This document shows positions 16,746-25,166 of a stretch of DNA of 64,000 bases, piece by piece (within the stretch, counting starts at the first letter, position 1; every line of letters starts with the position of its first letter). This DNA is from Limnobacter olei (GTDB lineage: Bacteria; Pseudomonadota; Gammaproteobacteria; Burkholderiales; Burkholderiaceae_B), in contig NZ_JARFJD010000007.1 of assembly GCF_029087225.1 (NCBI RefSeq), positions 124,001 to 188,000 of the forward strand. The letters run 5' to 3'. Position numbers and translations under genes: made by a program. The notes beneath the pieces are model-generated. The model made no database searches, was not told where the DNA came from, and saw only the letters and a program-made list of their open reading frames with translations.

Positions 16746-16815
16746 AATTACACCTGCTTGGTTATTCCTGAATTCAAGTATAAACCAAAAAGCTGTTTTT
16801 ATATACAGTGAAATT

Positions 16816-17487
16816 TCAGAGAACGCGCTTTAAGAAATTGGCAATTTCAACCACCTCTTCACCGCAAACTGAATGGGCCATGGGGTAGGTGTGCCACTGA
16901 ACATCAACTCCTTTATCTTGCAACAACTTGACTGCCTTTTCACCACGCTCCATGAGCACGATGTTGTCCTGCTCGCCGTGAGCCGCCAGCAATGGAATAC
17001 CGAGATTGATCGGGTTTAATTCAGCATCCAGCGTGTTTTCGCAAGGCAGGTAAGTAGACAAGGCAATCAAGCCTGCCAGTTTGTGGCGTGTACGCAAACC
17101 AAGCTGGTAAGTAATTGCACCACCTTGTGAAAAGCCGGCCAGCACAATTTGTTCGGGCTTGAAACCCAATGCAATCTGGTCTTCAATCAATTGTTCAATG
17201 GTGGCCTGGCTTTGTCGTATTCCACCCTCATCTTCCTGACGTTGCAAATCAACATTTTTAATGTCGTACCAAGCGCGCATCACATAACCGCCATTGATAC
17301 TGACCGGAATTTTAGGCGCATGAGGAAACACAAAGCGGGTGTTGGGCAAACCCATTTGCTCAAGCTCTTTGACAATGGGTACAAAGTCGTAGCCATCCGC
17401 GCCCAAGCCATGCAACCAAACTACACAGCCCGTGGGTTGTGGACCGGTTTCAACAACAACGCATTCAATCTTTGAGTTCACGCTCAC
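16816..17487 (-). CDS. Carboxylesterase/phospholipase-family alpha/beta hydrolase
   Basis: This 223-residue enzyme belongs to the Abhydrolase_2 family (carboxylesterase, acyl-protein thioesterase-like). The nucleophile elbow is GFSQGG with Ser120, the acid is in HGEQDNIV, and the histidine is in the C-terminal MAHSVC. The oxyanion-side motif WLHGLGADGYDFVP is at residues 24-37. It is cytoplasmic, with no signal peptide. Its start overlaps the end of mog by 4 nt (ATGA), so it is the third gene of a darP-mog-esterase operon. The natural ester is unknown. Confidence 0.92.
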   Translation of the reverse strand: MSVNSKIECVVVETGPQPTGCVVWLHGLGADGYDFVPIVKELEQMGLPNTRFVFPHAPKIPVSINGGYVMRAWYDIKNVDLQRQEDEGGIRQSQATIEQLIEDQIALGFKPEQIVLAGFSQGGAITYQLGLRTRHKLAGLIALSTYLPCENTLDAELNPINLGIPLLAAHGEQDNIVLMERGEKAVKLLQDKGVDVQWHTYPMAHSVCGEEVVEIANFLKRVL

Positions 17488-18089
17488 GATGCACTTCCTT
17501 CAGTGGACTTTCGAAGGGCAGATTTTGGACGAAATGCCTTGATCACTGCCTCATTGGTTTCCATATACGGGCCGCCAATCAAATCGATGCAATAAGGCAC
17601 GGCGGCAAAGATACCTTTCACAAGGCTATTGCCTTCCGTGTCTTTCAAACCTTCCAGGGTTTCTGCGATGGCTTTGGGTTGGCCAGGCAAATTCAAAATC
17701 AGGCTTTCACCACGAATTACAGCCACCTGACGAGACAATATCGCAGTTGGTACAAAATGCAGGCTGATTTGCCGCATTTGCTCGCCAAAACCCGGCATCT
17801 CCTTGTGAGCCACAGCCAGGGTTGCTTCAGGTGTTACATCACGCTTGGCGGGGCCTGTACCACCCGTGGTGCAAATCAAATTGCACTCGTGTTCATCGGC
17901 CAGTTTCTTCAAGGCGTTTTCAATCTCGGCCTGTTCATCTGGAATCAACACCTCAACAAACTCAATCGGGTTCAGCAACGCGTTTTGAAGCCAGGCTTTA
18001 AGGCTCGGAATGCCTTGATCCTGATAAACACCTGCGGAGGCACGATCGCTCACCGACACCAAGCCAATTTTTACGACATCAAAACTCAT
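17484..18089 (-). CDS. mog: Molybdopterin adenylyltransferase
   Basis: Mog (MogA) adenylylates molybdopterin with ATP before MoeA inserts molybdate, in molybdenum-cofactor synthesis. The 201-residue protein shows the MoCF-binding fold signatures: IGLVSVSDRASAGVYQDQG at the N-terminus and TTGGTGPAKRDVTPEAT, where the TGGTG loop and the Asp bind the pterin and ATP. The C-terminal NLPGQPKAIAE is also conserved. It overlaps darP by 4 nt upstream and the esterase by 4 nt downstream. Other Moco genes are not in the window. Confidence 0.95.
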   Translation of the reverse strand: MSFDVVKIGLVSVSDRASAGVYQDQGIPSLKAWLQNALLNPIEFVEVLIPDEQAEIENALKKLADEHECNLICTTGGTGPAKRDVTPEATLAVAHKEMPGFGEQMRQISLHFVPTAILSRQVAVIRGESLILNLPGQPKAIAETLEGLKDTEGNSLVKGIFAAVPYCIDLIGGPYMETNEAVIKAFRPKSALRKSTEGSAS

Positions 18090-18652
18090 GACTCGCCTCC
18101 GTCCGCATCTTGCTCGGCTTTCTCTTCGATCAAACGGTAAATAATCTGAAACAACTGTCGAAAATTTCGGGGAGCTTTTTTGGCGGCACGTTCCTGCACT
18201 GCCTGCCTGATGATCGGGTTCAGGTTTTCCCGCGCGGCGGCGGGGTAGCTTTCAATGAACGTCGCCAACAGACCAGGCTCTTCAATCAGGCGGTCGCGCC
18301 ACTGTTCCGCCGCATGCAGGTGGAGCACCTTCAGTTTTTGCTCAACGGTCTCGCCATTCACCCAGGCTTGCACCTCCTCGTGCTCTTCGTCACGCATCAG
18401 TTTGCCAATAAACTGCATTTGCCGCTTTTTAGCGCCAAATGATTTGCACTTGTGAAATTCTGCGATCTCGATAAGCAGGCGCTCACCAATCGGTGCCCGC
18501 TTGACTTTGTCATAGGGCATTTCGCACAAGGTTTTGCCCAAATCTTGCAGGGCCAGCATGTCTCGCTTCACCGAGGACTTGCTGGGGCGATCATATTCTT
18601 CAAACTCGCCCTGTTTGTCGTTTTCTGGTTCCATGGGCTGTATATTAGCCAT
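18086..18652 (-). CDS. darP: Ribosome biogenesis factor DarP (YjgA, DUF615)
   Basis: DarP helps late assembly of the 50S subunit. The ~188-residue protein is all-helical and charged, with the family core PSKSSVKRDMLALQDLGKTL and QMQFIGKLMR, and the C-terminal RNFRQLFQIIYRLIEE. The start could be ATG 18652, ATG 18634 or GTG 18664; none has a good Shine-Dalgarno, so the N-terminus is provisional. It is divergent from pmbA with only 27 bp between starts, the same darP-pmbA arrangement seen in many beta- and gammaproteobacteria. Confidence 0.93.
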   Translation of the reverse strand: MANIQPMEPENDKQGEFEEYDRPSKSSVKRDMLALQDLGKTLCEMPYDKVKRAPIGERLLIEIAEFHKCKSFGAKKRQMQFIGKLMRDEEHEEVQAWVNGETVEQKLKVLHLHAAEQWRDRLIEEPGLLATFIESYPAAARENLNPIIRQAVQERAAKKAPRNFRQLFQIIYRLIEEKAEQDADGGES

Positions 18653-18679
18653 TTTTGGCAGCACTTTTCGCAGGGCAAT

Positions 18680-20032
18680 ATGGGCTTTAGCTTTAAATCC
18701 GAGACATTTCAGGAATTAACCGAATACGCATTGAAAAAAGCCAAATCACTGGGAGCGACCGATTGCGCGGTCGATATCAGCGAAGCGGTTGGCCAGTCGG
18801 TCAGCGTGCGCATGGGTGAAATCGAAACCATTGAACACACACGTGACAAAAGCTTTGGCGTCAGCGTGTTTAAAGGCAAGAAAAGGGGCAATGCCTCTTC
18901 GTCTGATTTCTCGCTGGAAGCAATTGACTCTGCAATTCGAGCAGCGCTGGACATTGCGAAGTACACGGCTGCGGATAAATTCGCAGGCCTGCCCGATGAG
19001 GAAAACATCTCCAGACGGCACCGTGATCTTGATTTGTATCATCCGTGGAATTTAAGTACCGCCAAAGCAGTCGAGAAAGCCTTGGCCATGGAACAGGCGG
19101 CGTTTGATGTCAGCAAGCAGATTCGAAATTCTGACGGTGCCAATGTGTCCACCGAATCAGGGCATTTTTATGCAGCCAACAGCAAGGGCTTCAAAGGTGG
19201 CTATCCATATTCGCGTCACTCATTGTCTGTTTCGCCGATTGCGCAAGCCAAGAAGTCCAAAGACAGCCCAATGCAGCGCGATTTCTGGTATTCCTCGGAA
19301 CGCAAGGCCAAAGACCTGGCCAAGCCCGCAAAAATTGGCGCCTATGCTGCGCAACGAGCCTTGGCTCGCTTGGGTTCTAAACCAATTACCACCCGCAATT
19401 GCCCTGTAATTTTTGAAGCTCCCATCGCGGCAAGCTTGGTAAGCCATTATGTGGGTGCGGTGTCGGGCTCCTCCCTGTATCGCAAAACCAGTTTCTTGTT
19501 GAATTCATTGGGCAAACCCGTTTGGGCCCCGCACATCACCATCAAGGAAGACCCGTTCATTGAAGGTGCGCACGGCAGTTCACCTTTCGATGAAGAAGGA
19601 GTAAAGGTAAAGGCCCGTACAGTGGTGAAAAAGGGCGTGTGCAACGGCTACTTTCTTTCGAGTTACTCGGCTCGAAAATTGGGCATGGAAACCACCGGCA
19701 ACGCGGGTGGCACGCACAACCTTATCCTCAGCTCGACCAAAACAGTCATGGGCGGCCTTGATGCGCTGCTCAAAACCATGGGTACGGGCTTGTTAGTTAC
19801 CGAGATGATGGGGCAGGGTGTGAATGGTGTGACTGGCGATTATTCGCGTGGTGCCTTTGGCTATTGGGTGGAAAACGGCATCATTGTTCACCCGGTTGAG
19901 GAAATTACAATCGCAGGTAACTTGAAAGACATGTTGGCCAATATTGTGGCCGTGGGCGACGATGCGTATTGGCGCGGCAGTAAACATGTGGGCAGTATTT
20001 TGATCGAATCCATGACCGTTGCAGGGAATTAA
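18680..20032 (+). CDS. pmbA: Metalloprotease PmbA (TldE)
   Basis: PmbA/TldE partners TldD to form a heterodimeric peptidase that trims leaderless or modified peptides such as microcin B17 and degrades CcdA. The 450 residues fit the family. The N-terminal domain has SLGATDCAVDISE; the C-terminal domain has the GANAGGTHNLILS-type stretch (here GNAGGTHNLILSS) and the Gly-rich ending. PmbA itself lacks the zinc ligands, which TldD supplies. ATG 18680 with AGGG 5 nt upstream gives the correct length; the frame is open further upstream but antisense to darP. tldD is not in the window. Confidence 0.94.
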   Translation: MGFSFKSETFQELTEYALKKAKSLGATDCAVDISEAVGQSVSVRMGEIETIEHTRDKSFGVSVFKGKKRGNASSSDFSLEAIDSAIRAALDIAKYTAADKFAGLPDEENISRRHRDLDLYHPWNLSTAKAVEKALAMEQAAFDVSKQIRNSDGANVSTESGHFYAANSKGFKGGYPYSRHSLSVSPIAQAKKSKDSPMQRDFWYSSERKAKDLAKPAKIGAYAAQRALARLGSKPITTRNCPVIFEAPIAASLVSHYVGAVSGSSLYRKTSFLLNSLGKPVWAPHITIKEDPFIEGAHGSSPFDEEGVKVKARTVVKKGVCNGYFLSSYSARKLGMETTGNAGGTHNLILSSTKTVMGGLDALLKTMGTGLLVTEMMGQGVNGVTGDYSRGAFGYWVENGIIVHPVEEITIAGNLKDMLANIVAVGDDAYWRGSKHVGSILIESMTVAGN

Positions 20033-20053
20033 AGCAAACAAGGAGACCAAGCA

Positions 20054-21142
20054 ATGGAACGTCGTTCCTTTCTCAAAAAAGCGGGTTTGGGAGCAGCCGC
20101 CACCGCAACAGCGGCTTCAGGAACAGCCGCATTCGCCGCCGATGGCCCCAGTGTGCGCTGGCGCCTCACCTCCAGTTTCCCCAAAAGCCTGGATGCGCTT
20201 TGGGGCGCAGCACCTCAGTTGGCCAAGCGCGTGTCTGAATTGACCGGTGGCAAGTTTGATATTCGCCCCTTTGCGGCTGGCGAAATTGTGCCTGGCCTGC
20301 AGGTGCTGGATGCAGTGCAGCGTGGCACGGTGGAATGTGGGCACACTGCGAGTTACTACTATGTGGGGAAAGATGCGACTTTTGCTTTTGAGACAGGTAT
20401 GCCTTTTGGTTTAACGGCTCGCCAGCAAAACGCTTGGATTTACCATGGCGGTGGCCTGCAAATGACCCGAGAGTTTTTGAAGGACTACAACATCATCAAT
20501 TTTCCTGGCGGTAACACGGGTACCCAAATGGGCGGCTGGTGGCGCAGGGAGGTCAAAAACCTGAATGATCTGAAAGGTTTAAAAGTTCGAATTCCGGGCT
20601 TTGGCGGGAAGATCATGGCAGCCTTGGGCGCCGTGCCACAAACCATAGCCGGTGGCGATATTTACCCTGCATTGGAAAAGGGCACCATTGATGCAGCCGA
20701 ATGGGTTGGGCCATATGACGATGAAAAACTGGGTTTTCAAAAAGTGGCCAAGTTTTATTATTACCCTGGGTTTTGGGAGCCGGGCCCATCATTGAGTTTC
20801 TATATCAATTTGGACGCCTGGAGCAAACTGCCCAAGAGTTATCAGGCTGCACTGGAAGTAGCTGCGGCCGAGGTGAATATCACCATGACGGCGGAATACG
20901 ATGCCAAAAACCCGGCTGCATTGAATAGATTGATTCAATCGGGTGCGCAACTTCGAATTTATCCCCGCGATATTCTGGATGCCGCCTACAAGGAAGCCGA
21001 AAAGCTTTACGCCGACGAATCCAAAAACAATCCAAAATTCAAGAAAATATTCACATCGTGGAATCGTTTCCGCAACGACCAGAACAACTGGTTCCGAGTT
21101 GCTGAAAATTCCATGGCCTCATACATACCCAGATCGAAGTAA
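20054..21142 (+). CDS. dctP: TRAP transporter solute-binding protein (DctP family)
   Basis: A 362-residue periplasmic binding protein for a tripartite ATP-independent transporter. It has a Tat signal (RRSFLKKAG followed by an Ala-rich stretch) ending near AAFAADG. The mature fold has the family signature with a conserved Arg in LKGLKVRIPGFGGKIMAALGA, which pairs with ligand carboxylates. The sequence resembles the subgroup that binds alpha-keto or related organic acids, but the ligand is inferred. The permease genes dctQ and dctM lie 2 kb away on the other strand, across a two-component system. A hairpin terminator follows. Confidence 0.9.
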   Translation: MERRSFLKKAGLGAAATATAASGTAAFAADGPSVRWRLTSSFPKSLDALWGAAPQLAKRVSELTGGKFDIRPFAAGEIVPGLQVLDAVQRGTVECGHTASYYYVGKDATFAFETGMPFGLTARQQNAWIYHGGGLQMTREFLKDYNIINFPGGNTGTQMGGWWRREVKNLNDLKGLKVRIPGFGGKIMAALGAVPQTIAGGDIYPALEKGTIDAAEWVGPYDDEKLGFQKVAKFYYYPGFWEPGPSLSFYINLDAWSKLPKSYQAALEVAAAEVNITMTAEYDAKNPAALNRLIQSGAQLRIYPRDILDAAYKEAEKLYADESKNNPKFKKIFTSWNRFRNDQNNWFRVAENSMASYIPRSK

Positions 21143-21173
21143 GTTTTTGACCTACGCAAGAGGGGTCAGATAT

Positions 21174-21202
21174 AAAGAGCGGCTGACTGGCCGCTCTTTT
21201 TC
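21174..21202 (+). terminator. Terminator after the TRAP binding-protein gene
   Basis: Arms AAAGAGCGGC and GCCGCTCTTT with a 6-nt loop, followed by a T-run. It cuts the binding-protein gene off from the response regulator. The remaining gap to 21357 shows no clear promoter. Confidence 0.85.
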
Positions 21203-21357
21203 GTTTAATGGAACCAAAAGCCTGGCACAAGTCACCCAACGCAGTGTCGCCCCTATCGGGGTTGTTCGCACTTCTTTTGGCTGTCGTAATGAATGGCAAG
21301 GGCACTATTCACTTCTGAACGACGGCTTCTGACACTTGACTTGTATGGGACAAATTT

Positions 21358-22026
21358 ATGTCGACTCCTAATCAACTACGCGTATTTATTATTGATGATC
21401 ACCCAATCATTGCCATGGCTTTGCGCGACATCATGAATTCGCGCTATACCGACCTTGAGGTCAAGCTGTTCAGTCGCATCGGGCCCGCGCTTGAGCACAG
21501 CCGTTTCGAGCAACCAGACCTTGTACTGCTTGATTTGGGCTTGCCTGATATGGCGCCAGAAAAAGTGCTGGAAACCGCGCTGGAAACTTTTGATTACAGC
21601 CGCACGCTGGTCATTTCTGGCAATGAAGAGATTTTGGGTGACATGGCCGATGAATACCCTGAAACGGAATTTGTATCCAAAGGCATTACCCAAGATCGCG
21701 TGCTCAGTGTGTTGGACAGTATGGTTTTGCGTTTGCGCCGCAACAACTGGACCGATCAAATCAGTCAAAAAACGCAAGCCGCAAGCGGGTTCACGATTGG
21801 TCAGCGAATGGCCCGAATCACTGAGCGGCAAGTGTCTGTGTTGTACCGAATTGCCAAAGGCGAGTCCAATCATGAAATTGCTCAGAATTTGGGCCTGTCT
21901 CCTGAAACGGTGAAAACCCACGTTCGAAGCATTCTGGCCCGCCTGAATGCCCGAAATCGCCTGGAGGCCGCAATGCTTTACCGAGCTTGGCAGGAACAAA
22001 AAACCGATGAGGTTTATTCCGATTAA
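21358..22026 (+). CDS. LuxR-type (NarL/FixJ) response regulator
   Basis: A 222-residue two-component regulator. The receiver domain has the acidic pair Asp13-Asp14 in FIIDDHP, the phospho-acceptor Asp59 in LVLLDLGLPD, and the conserved Ser/Lys region FVSKGI. The C-terminal LuxR helix-turn-helix is clear: ITERQVSVLYRIAKGESNHEIAQNLGLSPETVKTHV. The start ATG 21358 has GGGAC about 8 nt upstream. The kinase gene overlaps its 3' end, so they form a pair. Its place between the TRAP binding-protein and permease genes suggests control of that transporter, but that is inference from position. Confidence 0.93.
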   Translation: MSTPNQLRVFIIDDHPIIAMALRDIMNSRYTDLEVKLFSRIGPALEHSRFEQPDLVLLDLGLPDMAPEKVLETALETFDYSRTLVISGNEEILGDMADEYPETEFVSKGITQDRVLSVLDSMVLRLRRNNWTDQISQKTQAASGFTIGQRMARITERQVSVLYRIAKGESNHEIAQNLGLSPETVKTHVRSILARLNARNRLEAAMLYRAWQEQKTDEVYSD

Positions 22027-23182
22027 GCTGCACTTCATGAGACAAATCAACCGGCTTAGTGCATGGGTACAGCAACACTACGATGCATGCTTGCTGGCAT
22101 CCCTGTGTTTGTTGCCTTTGTCTTTTCAATTGATGGGCCTGGACACTGGGGCTCAATCCCAGTTGGCTTATATTGCCTTCATCAGCGGGTGCCTGCTCAA
22201 TGCCAAAGTGTCCTGCAGGCGTGCCTTTCGGGTGCCGCCCACAGAGAAACTCTGGTTTCTGGTTTTTGCTTCAGCTTTCGGTGGCTGGGTGTTGTCGCTG
22301 AACTGGCAGCACCTCAGCTTTGCGGTGTTGTGCTGGGTTTCACCGTTTACGCTGCTGGCAGTTTTATTGGAAAGGCAGCACCGGTACAGCATTGCAAAAC
22401 AACGGATTCAAAACCGGCGAACCCAGCAAGCCCGGTGGCGAAATTCAAAACACAGTGTGCTCAGCGAATGGAAAGACAGGTTGCGCTGGCTGGCTGGTGT
22501 TCAGCATGACATGCGTCAGCCCTTGCATGCACTGGGTTTGTTGGTGGGTCACCCCTCGCTGGATACTTTCCATCAACATGCCGCGTCCAATCAGGTTATT
22601 CGTCAAATGACCAGTTGCCAAAGGTGGCTTCACGACTTGGCTGAAAACATGCTCGAGGCCACCCGGCTTGAACTAGGTGAGCAACGCGAGAAAAGAATTG
22701 AGAGTGTTTCAAGCACCGAGCTTTGCAAGTCGCTCGAGGGCTGGATGGGACAGTTGGCTGAAACCAAAGGGCTGACTTTCCATGTCGATGTGGAGGAGTT
22801 CCTGATTCACACGGATGCCCGCCGATTGAAACGGGTTATGGGAAATTTGGTGTTCAACGCGGTAGAACATACGCTTGAGGGTGGTGTGGCATTCTCCTAT
22901 CGACGCCATGGTGGAATTCACCGGTTTACCGTCAAAGATTCAGGCCCAGGCCTGCAGGAGGACATATTGCAGCACAAGGCGGCAAGGTACTCAACCTTTG
23001 GCAGCGACCTTCCTAAAACAGGCATAGGTTTGTATGTGGTCAAGCGCCTTTGCCAGGAAATGGAATGGAATTTGTCGATGTGCAATGTCAAGGAAGGGGG
23101 CACGGTGTTTGTGCTTGAACTTGCCGATCGAATTTCAAACAAGGCTGAAGTTGTGACCTTGAACTCGAAAAAAACGGGTTAA
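22007..23182 (+). CDS. Membrane sensor histidine kinase
   Basis: About 391 residues. The N-terminal ~115 residues carry four hydrophobic segments, for example LLASLCLLPLSF and LWFLVFASAFGGWVLSL, with little periplasmic sequence, so the signal is probably sensed in or near the membrane. The dimerisation domain has the H-box QHDMRQPLHALG with His167. The ATPase domain shows the N box NLVFNAVEH, the G1 box VKDSGPGL and the G2 box TGIGLYVVKRL. The start at ATG 22007 overlaps the regulator gene by 20 nt and has AGGA upstream; ATG 22037 is the alternative. The gene ends 25 nt from the convergent dctM. Confidence 0.9.
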   Translation: MRFIPIKLHFMRQINRLSAWVQQHYDACLLASLCLLPLSFQLMGLDTGAQSQLAYIAFISGCLLNAKVSCRRAFRVPPTEKLWFLVFASAFGGWVLSLNWQHLSFAVLCWVSPFTLLAVLLERQHRYSIAKQRIQNRRTQQARWRNSKHSVLSEWKDRLRWLAGVQHDMRQPLHALGLLVGHPSLDTFHQHAASNQVIRQMTSCQRWLHDLAENMLEATRLELGEQREKRIESVSSTELCKSLEGWMGQLAETKGLTFHVDVEEFLIHTDARRLKRVMGNLVFNAVEHTLEGGVAFSYRRHGGIHRFTVKDSGPGLQEDILQHKAARYSTFGSDLPKTGIGLYVVKRLCQEMEWNLSMCNVKEGGTVFVLELADRISNKAEVVTLNSKKTG

Positions 23183-23206
23183 GCCGATTGCCAATGACCT
23201 GGGCAG

Positions 23207-24655
23207 CTATTCGCTGAAGCTTGGAACAAAAGGTTGTTGCTCGGCCGGGTCGTTCCCACCCCCGTAATTCTGCGTGGGCAGGTCCAGTTGCAATGGGCTG
23301 TCTTGGTACTTCACCTTTTCTTCCTGGATCACCAGCTGTGGAAAGGCAAAAATAAGCACCACCATCAACAATTGCAAGGCAATGAACGGCAGGGAGCCCT
23401 TGTAAATTTCAATCGTTTTTACCACCTTGGGTGTGACCGATTTCAGGTAGAACAGCGAGAAGCCAAACGGCGGGGTCAGGAAAGAGGTTTGCATGTTCAT
23501 GGCGATCATGACGCCGAACCACACCAGGTCAATGCCCAGTTTGTCAGCCACTGGTACAAGCAATGGAATTACGATAAATGCAATTTCAAAGAAATCAAGG
23601 AAACAACCCAACACAAAAATCAGGATTTGCACAGCGATCAAGAATCCAAGTTCGCCACCTGGCAAATCACCCATCAGTTGTTCCACCCACAGATCGCCTT
23701 CAACCGCCCTGAAAGTAAGACCAAACACGGTAGACCCAATCAAAATAAACAACACAAAGCAGGAAAGTTTGGTCGTGGAATCGATTGATTGTTTCAGCAA
23801 ATCCAGATTCAACCGTTTCTTGGATGCCGCGATCAGCAAAGCACCAACAGCACCCATGGCGCCGCCCTCGGTGGGCGTGGCAATGCCCAGAAAAATGGTG
23901 CCCAACACTAGAAATACCAAGGCCAAAGGAGGCATTAGCACAAACACCACAGCTTTCAATATTCGCGCGCCCGAATTGCTTTGACCGATGTAGCAGGCCT
24001 CTGGGGGCAAAGCAGGCAGGGCGTTCTTTTGAACGCGTGTAATTACAAACACATAAGCGATGTAAAGAAGCACCAGTAACAAGGCAGGAATTAGCGCACC
24101 TTGGTACATGGCCCCCACTGAAACCCCCAGTTGATCGGCCATGACAATTAAAACCAGCGACGGTGGAATAATTTGGGCCAGTGTTCCCGAAGCGGCAATA
24201 ACGCCAGTAGACACCGATTGACTGTAGCCATATTTCAACATGATGGGCAAAGAAATAAGCCCCATGGATATGACCGAAGCCGCCACTACGCCAGTGGTGG
24301 CGGCCAACAAAGCGCCTACCAATATCACTGCATAGGCCAAACCGCCGCGCACCCGGCCAAACAATTGGCCGATGGTTTCCAGCAGGTCTTCGGCCATGCC
24401 ACTGCGTTCAAGTACCAAGCCCATGAAGGTGAAGAATGGAATAGCGAGCAGGGTTTCATTGCTCATGATTCCGAATATCCGGTCGGGCAGCGCTTGCAGC
24501 AAAGCCACGTTCATTAACCCTTGCTCAATCGCGATGTAGCCAAACAGTAGCCCGTTTGCAGCCAGGGCGAATGCGACAGGAAAGCCGCTGACCATGAACA
24601 GCAGCAGGACTGCGAACATGAGGGGCGCCAACCATTCAACCGGAATTATTGGCAT
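23207..24655 (-). CDS. dctM: TRAP transporter large permease (DctM)
   Basis: This 482-residue integral membrane protein of the DctM family forms the sodium-coupled transport channel of a TRAP system. About 12-14 hydrophobic segments are visible. The signatures AIPFFTFMGLVLERSGMAEDLLE and LLAATTGVVAASVISMG, and the inverted-repeat counterpart TPTEGGAMGAVGALL, are family hallmarks. The C-terminal ~45 residues form a hydrophilic tail rich in Pro, Gln and Asn, an unusual addition. I start at ATG 24655, overlapping dctQ by 10 nt; an open frame upstream adds only hydrophilic residues. Confidence 0.93.
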   Translation of the reverse strand: MPIIPVEWLAPLMFAVLLLFMVSGFPVAFALAANGLLFGYIAIEQGLMNVALLQALPDRIFGIMSNETLLAIPFFTFMGLVLERSGMAEDLLETIGQLFGRVRGGLAYAVILVGALLAATTGVVAASVISMGLISLPIMLKYGYSQSVSTGVIAASGTLAQIIPPSLVLIVMADQLGVSVGAMYQGALIPALLLVLLYIAYVFVITRVQKNALPALPPEACYIGQSNSGARILKAVVFVLMPPLALVFLVLGTIFLGIATPTEGGAMGAVGALLIAASKKRLNLDLLKQSIDSTTKLSCFVLFILIGSTVFGLTFRAVEGDLWVEQLMGDLPGGELGFLIAVQILIFVLGCFLDFFEIAFIVIPLLVPVADKLGIDLVWFGVMIAMNMQTSFLTPPFGFSLFYLKSVTPKVVKTIEIYKGSLPFIALQLLMVVLIFAFPQLVIQEEKVKYQDSPLQLDLPTQNYGGGNDPAEQQPFVPSFSE

Positions 24656-25164
24656 GGTGTGGGGTGTCCCTTGATTACGGCGATTTTTTTGATGATTTCG
24701 GAACAAACTTGCAAGCCAAGTAAGGCGAATCCCAAAACGATTAATGCCTTGGCTGGCCAGCGGATCAAACCACCTGGGTCGGCAGAGTATTCATTGATTC
24801 GAAATGACTCATAGGCGAATTCCCAGCCTGACACAAGAACAAAACCGATTAGAGGCAAGGTAAACAGCACATGCCCCAGAATGTCGATCCAGGCGCGCGT
24901 TGACTCAGAAAACCGGTTTGAAAGCACGTCGATGCGTACATGTGCATTTTGTTGCAGGGTGTAAGCGGCGCCCAATAAAAACACAGCGCCAAACAAATAC
25001 CACTGAATTTCAAGCAAGCCATTGCTGCTGGTGTCAAAAAATTTTCGCACTACAGCGTTGTAGGCCGACACCAGCGTAGTGATTAAAATTAACCAACCCA
25101 CGGCAAGCCCCAGCCTGGTGTTCAGGTCGTCAATGCCGCGTGAGATGGCCAACAATCCCTTCAA
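24646..25164 (-). CDS. dctQ: TRAP transporter small permease (DctQ)
   Basis: About 172 residues with four membrane helices, the expected size and topology of a DctQ subunit. The conserved patterns VVRKFFDTSSNGLLEIQWYLFGAVFLLGAAYTLQQNAHVRIDVL and WPAKALIVLGFALLGLQ are clear. There is no ATG near the N-terminus. The best start is TTG 25164, two bases after the argH stop; TTG 25155 or 25152 are alternatives. Translation is therefore probably coupled to argH. It overlaps dctM by 10 nt. Confidence 0.88.
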   Translation of the reverse strand: MKGLLAISRGIDDLNTRLGLAVGWLILITTLVSAYNAVVRKFFDTSSNGLLEIQWYLFGAVFLLGAAYTLQQNAHVRIDVLSNRFSESTRAWIDILGHVLFTLPLIGFVLVSGWEFAYESFRINEYSADPGGLIRWPAKALIVLGFALLGLQVCSEIIKKIAVIKGHPTPCQ

Positions 25165-25166
25165 CT

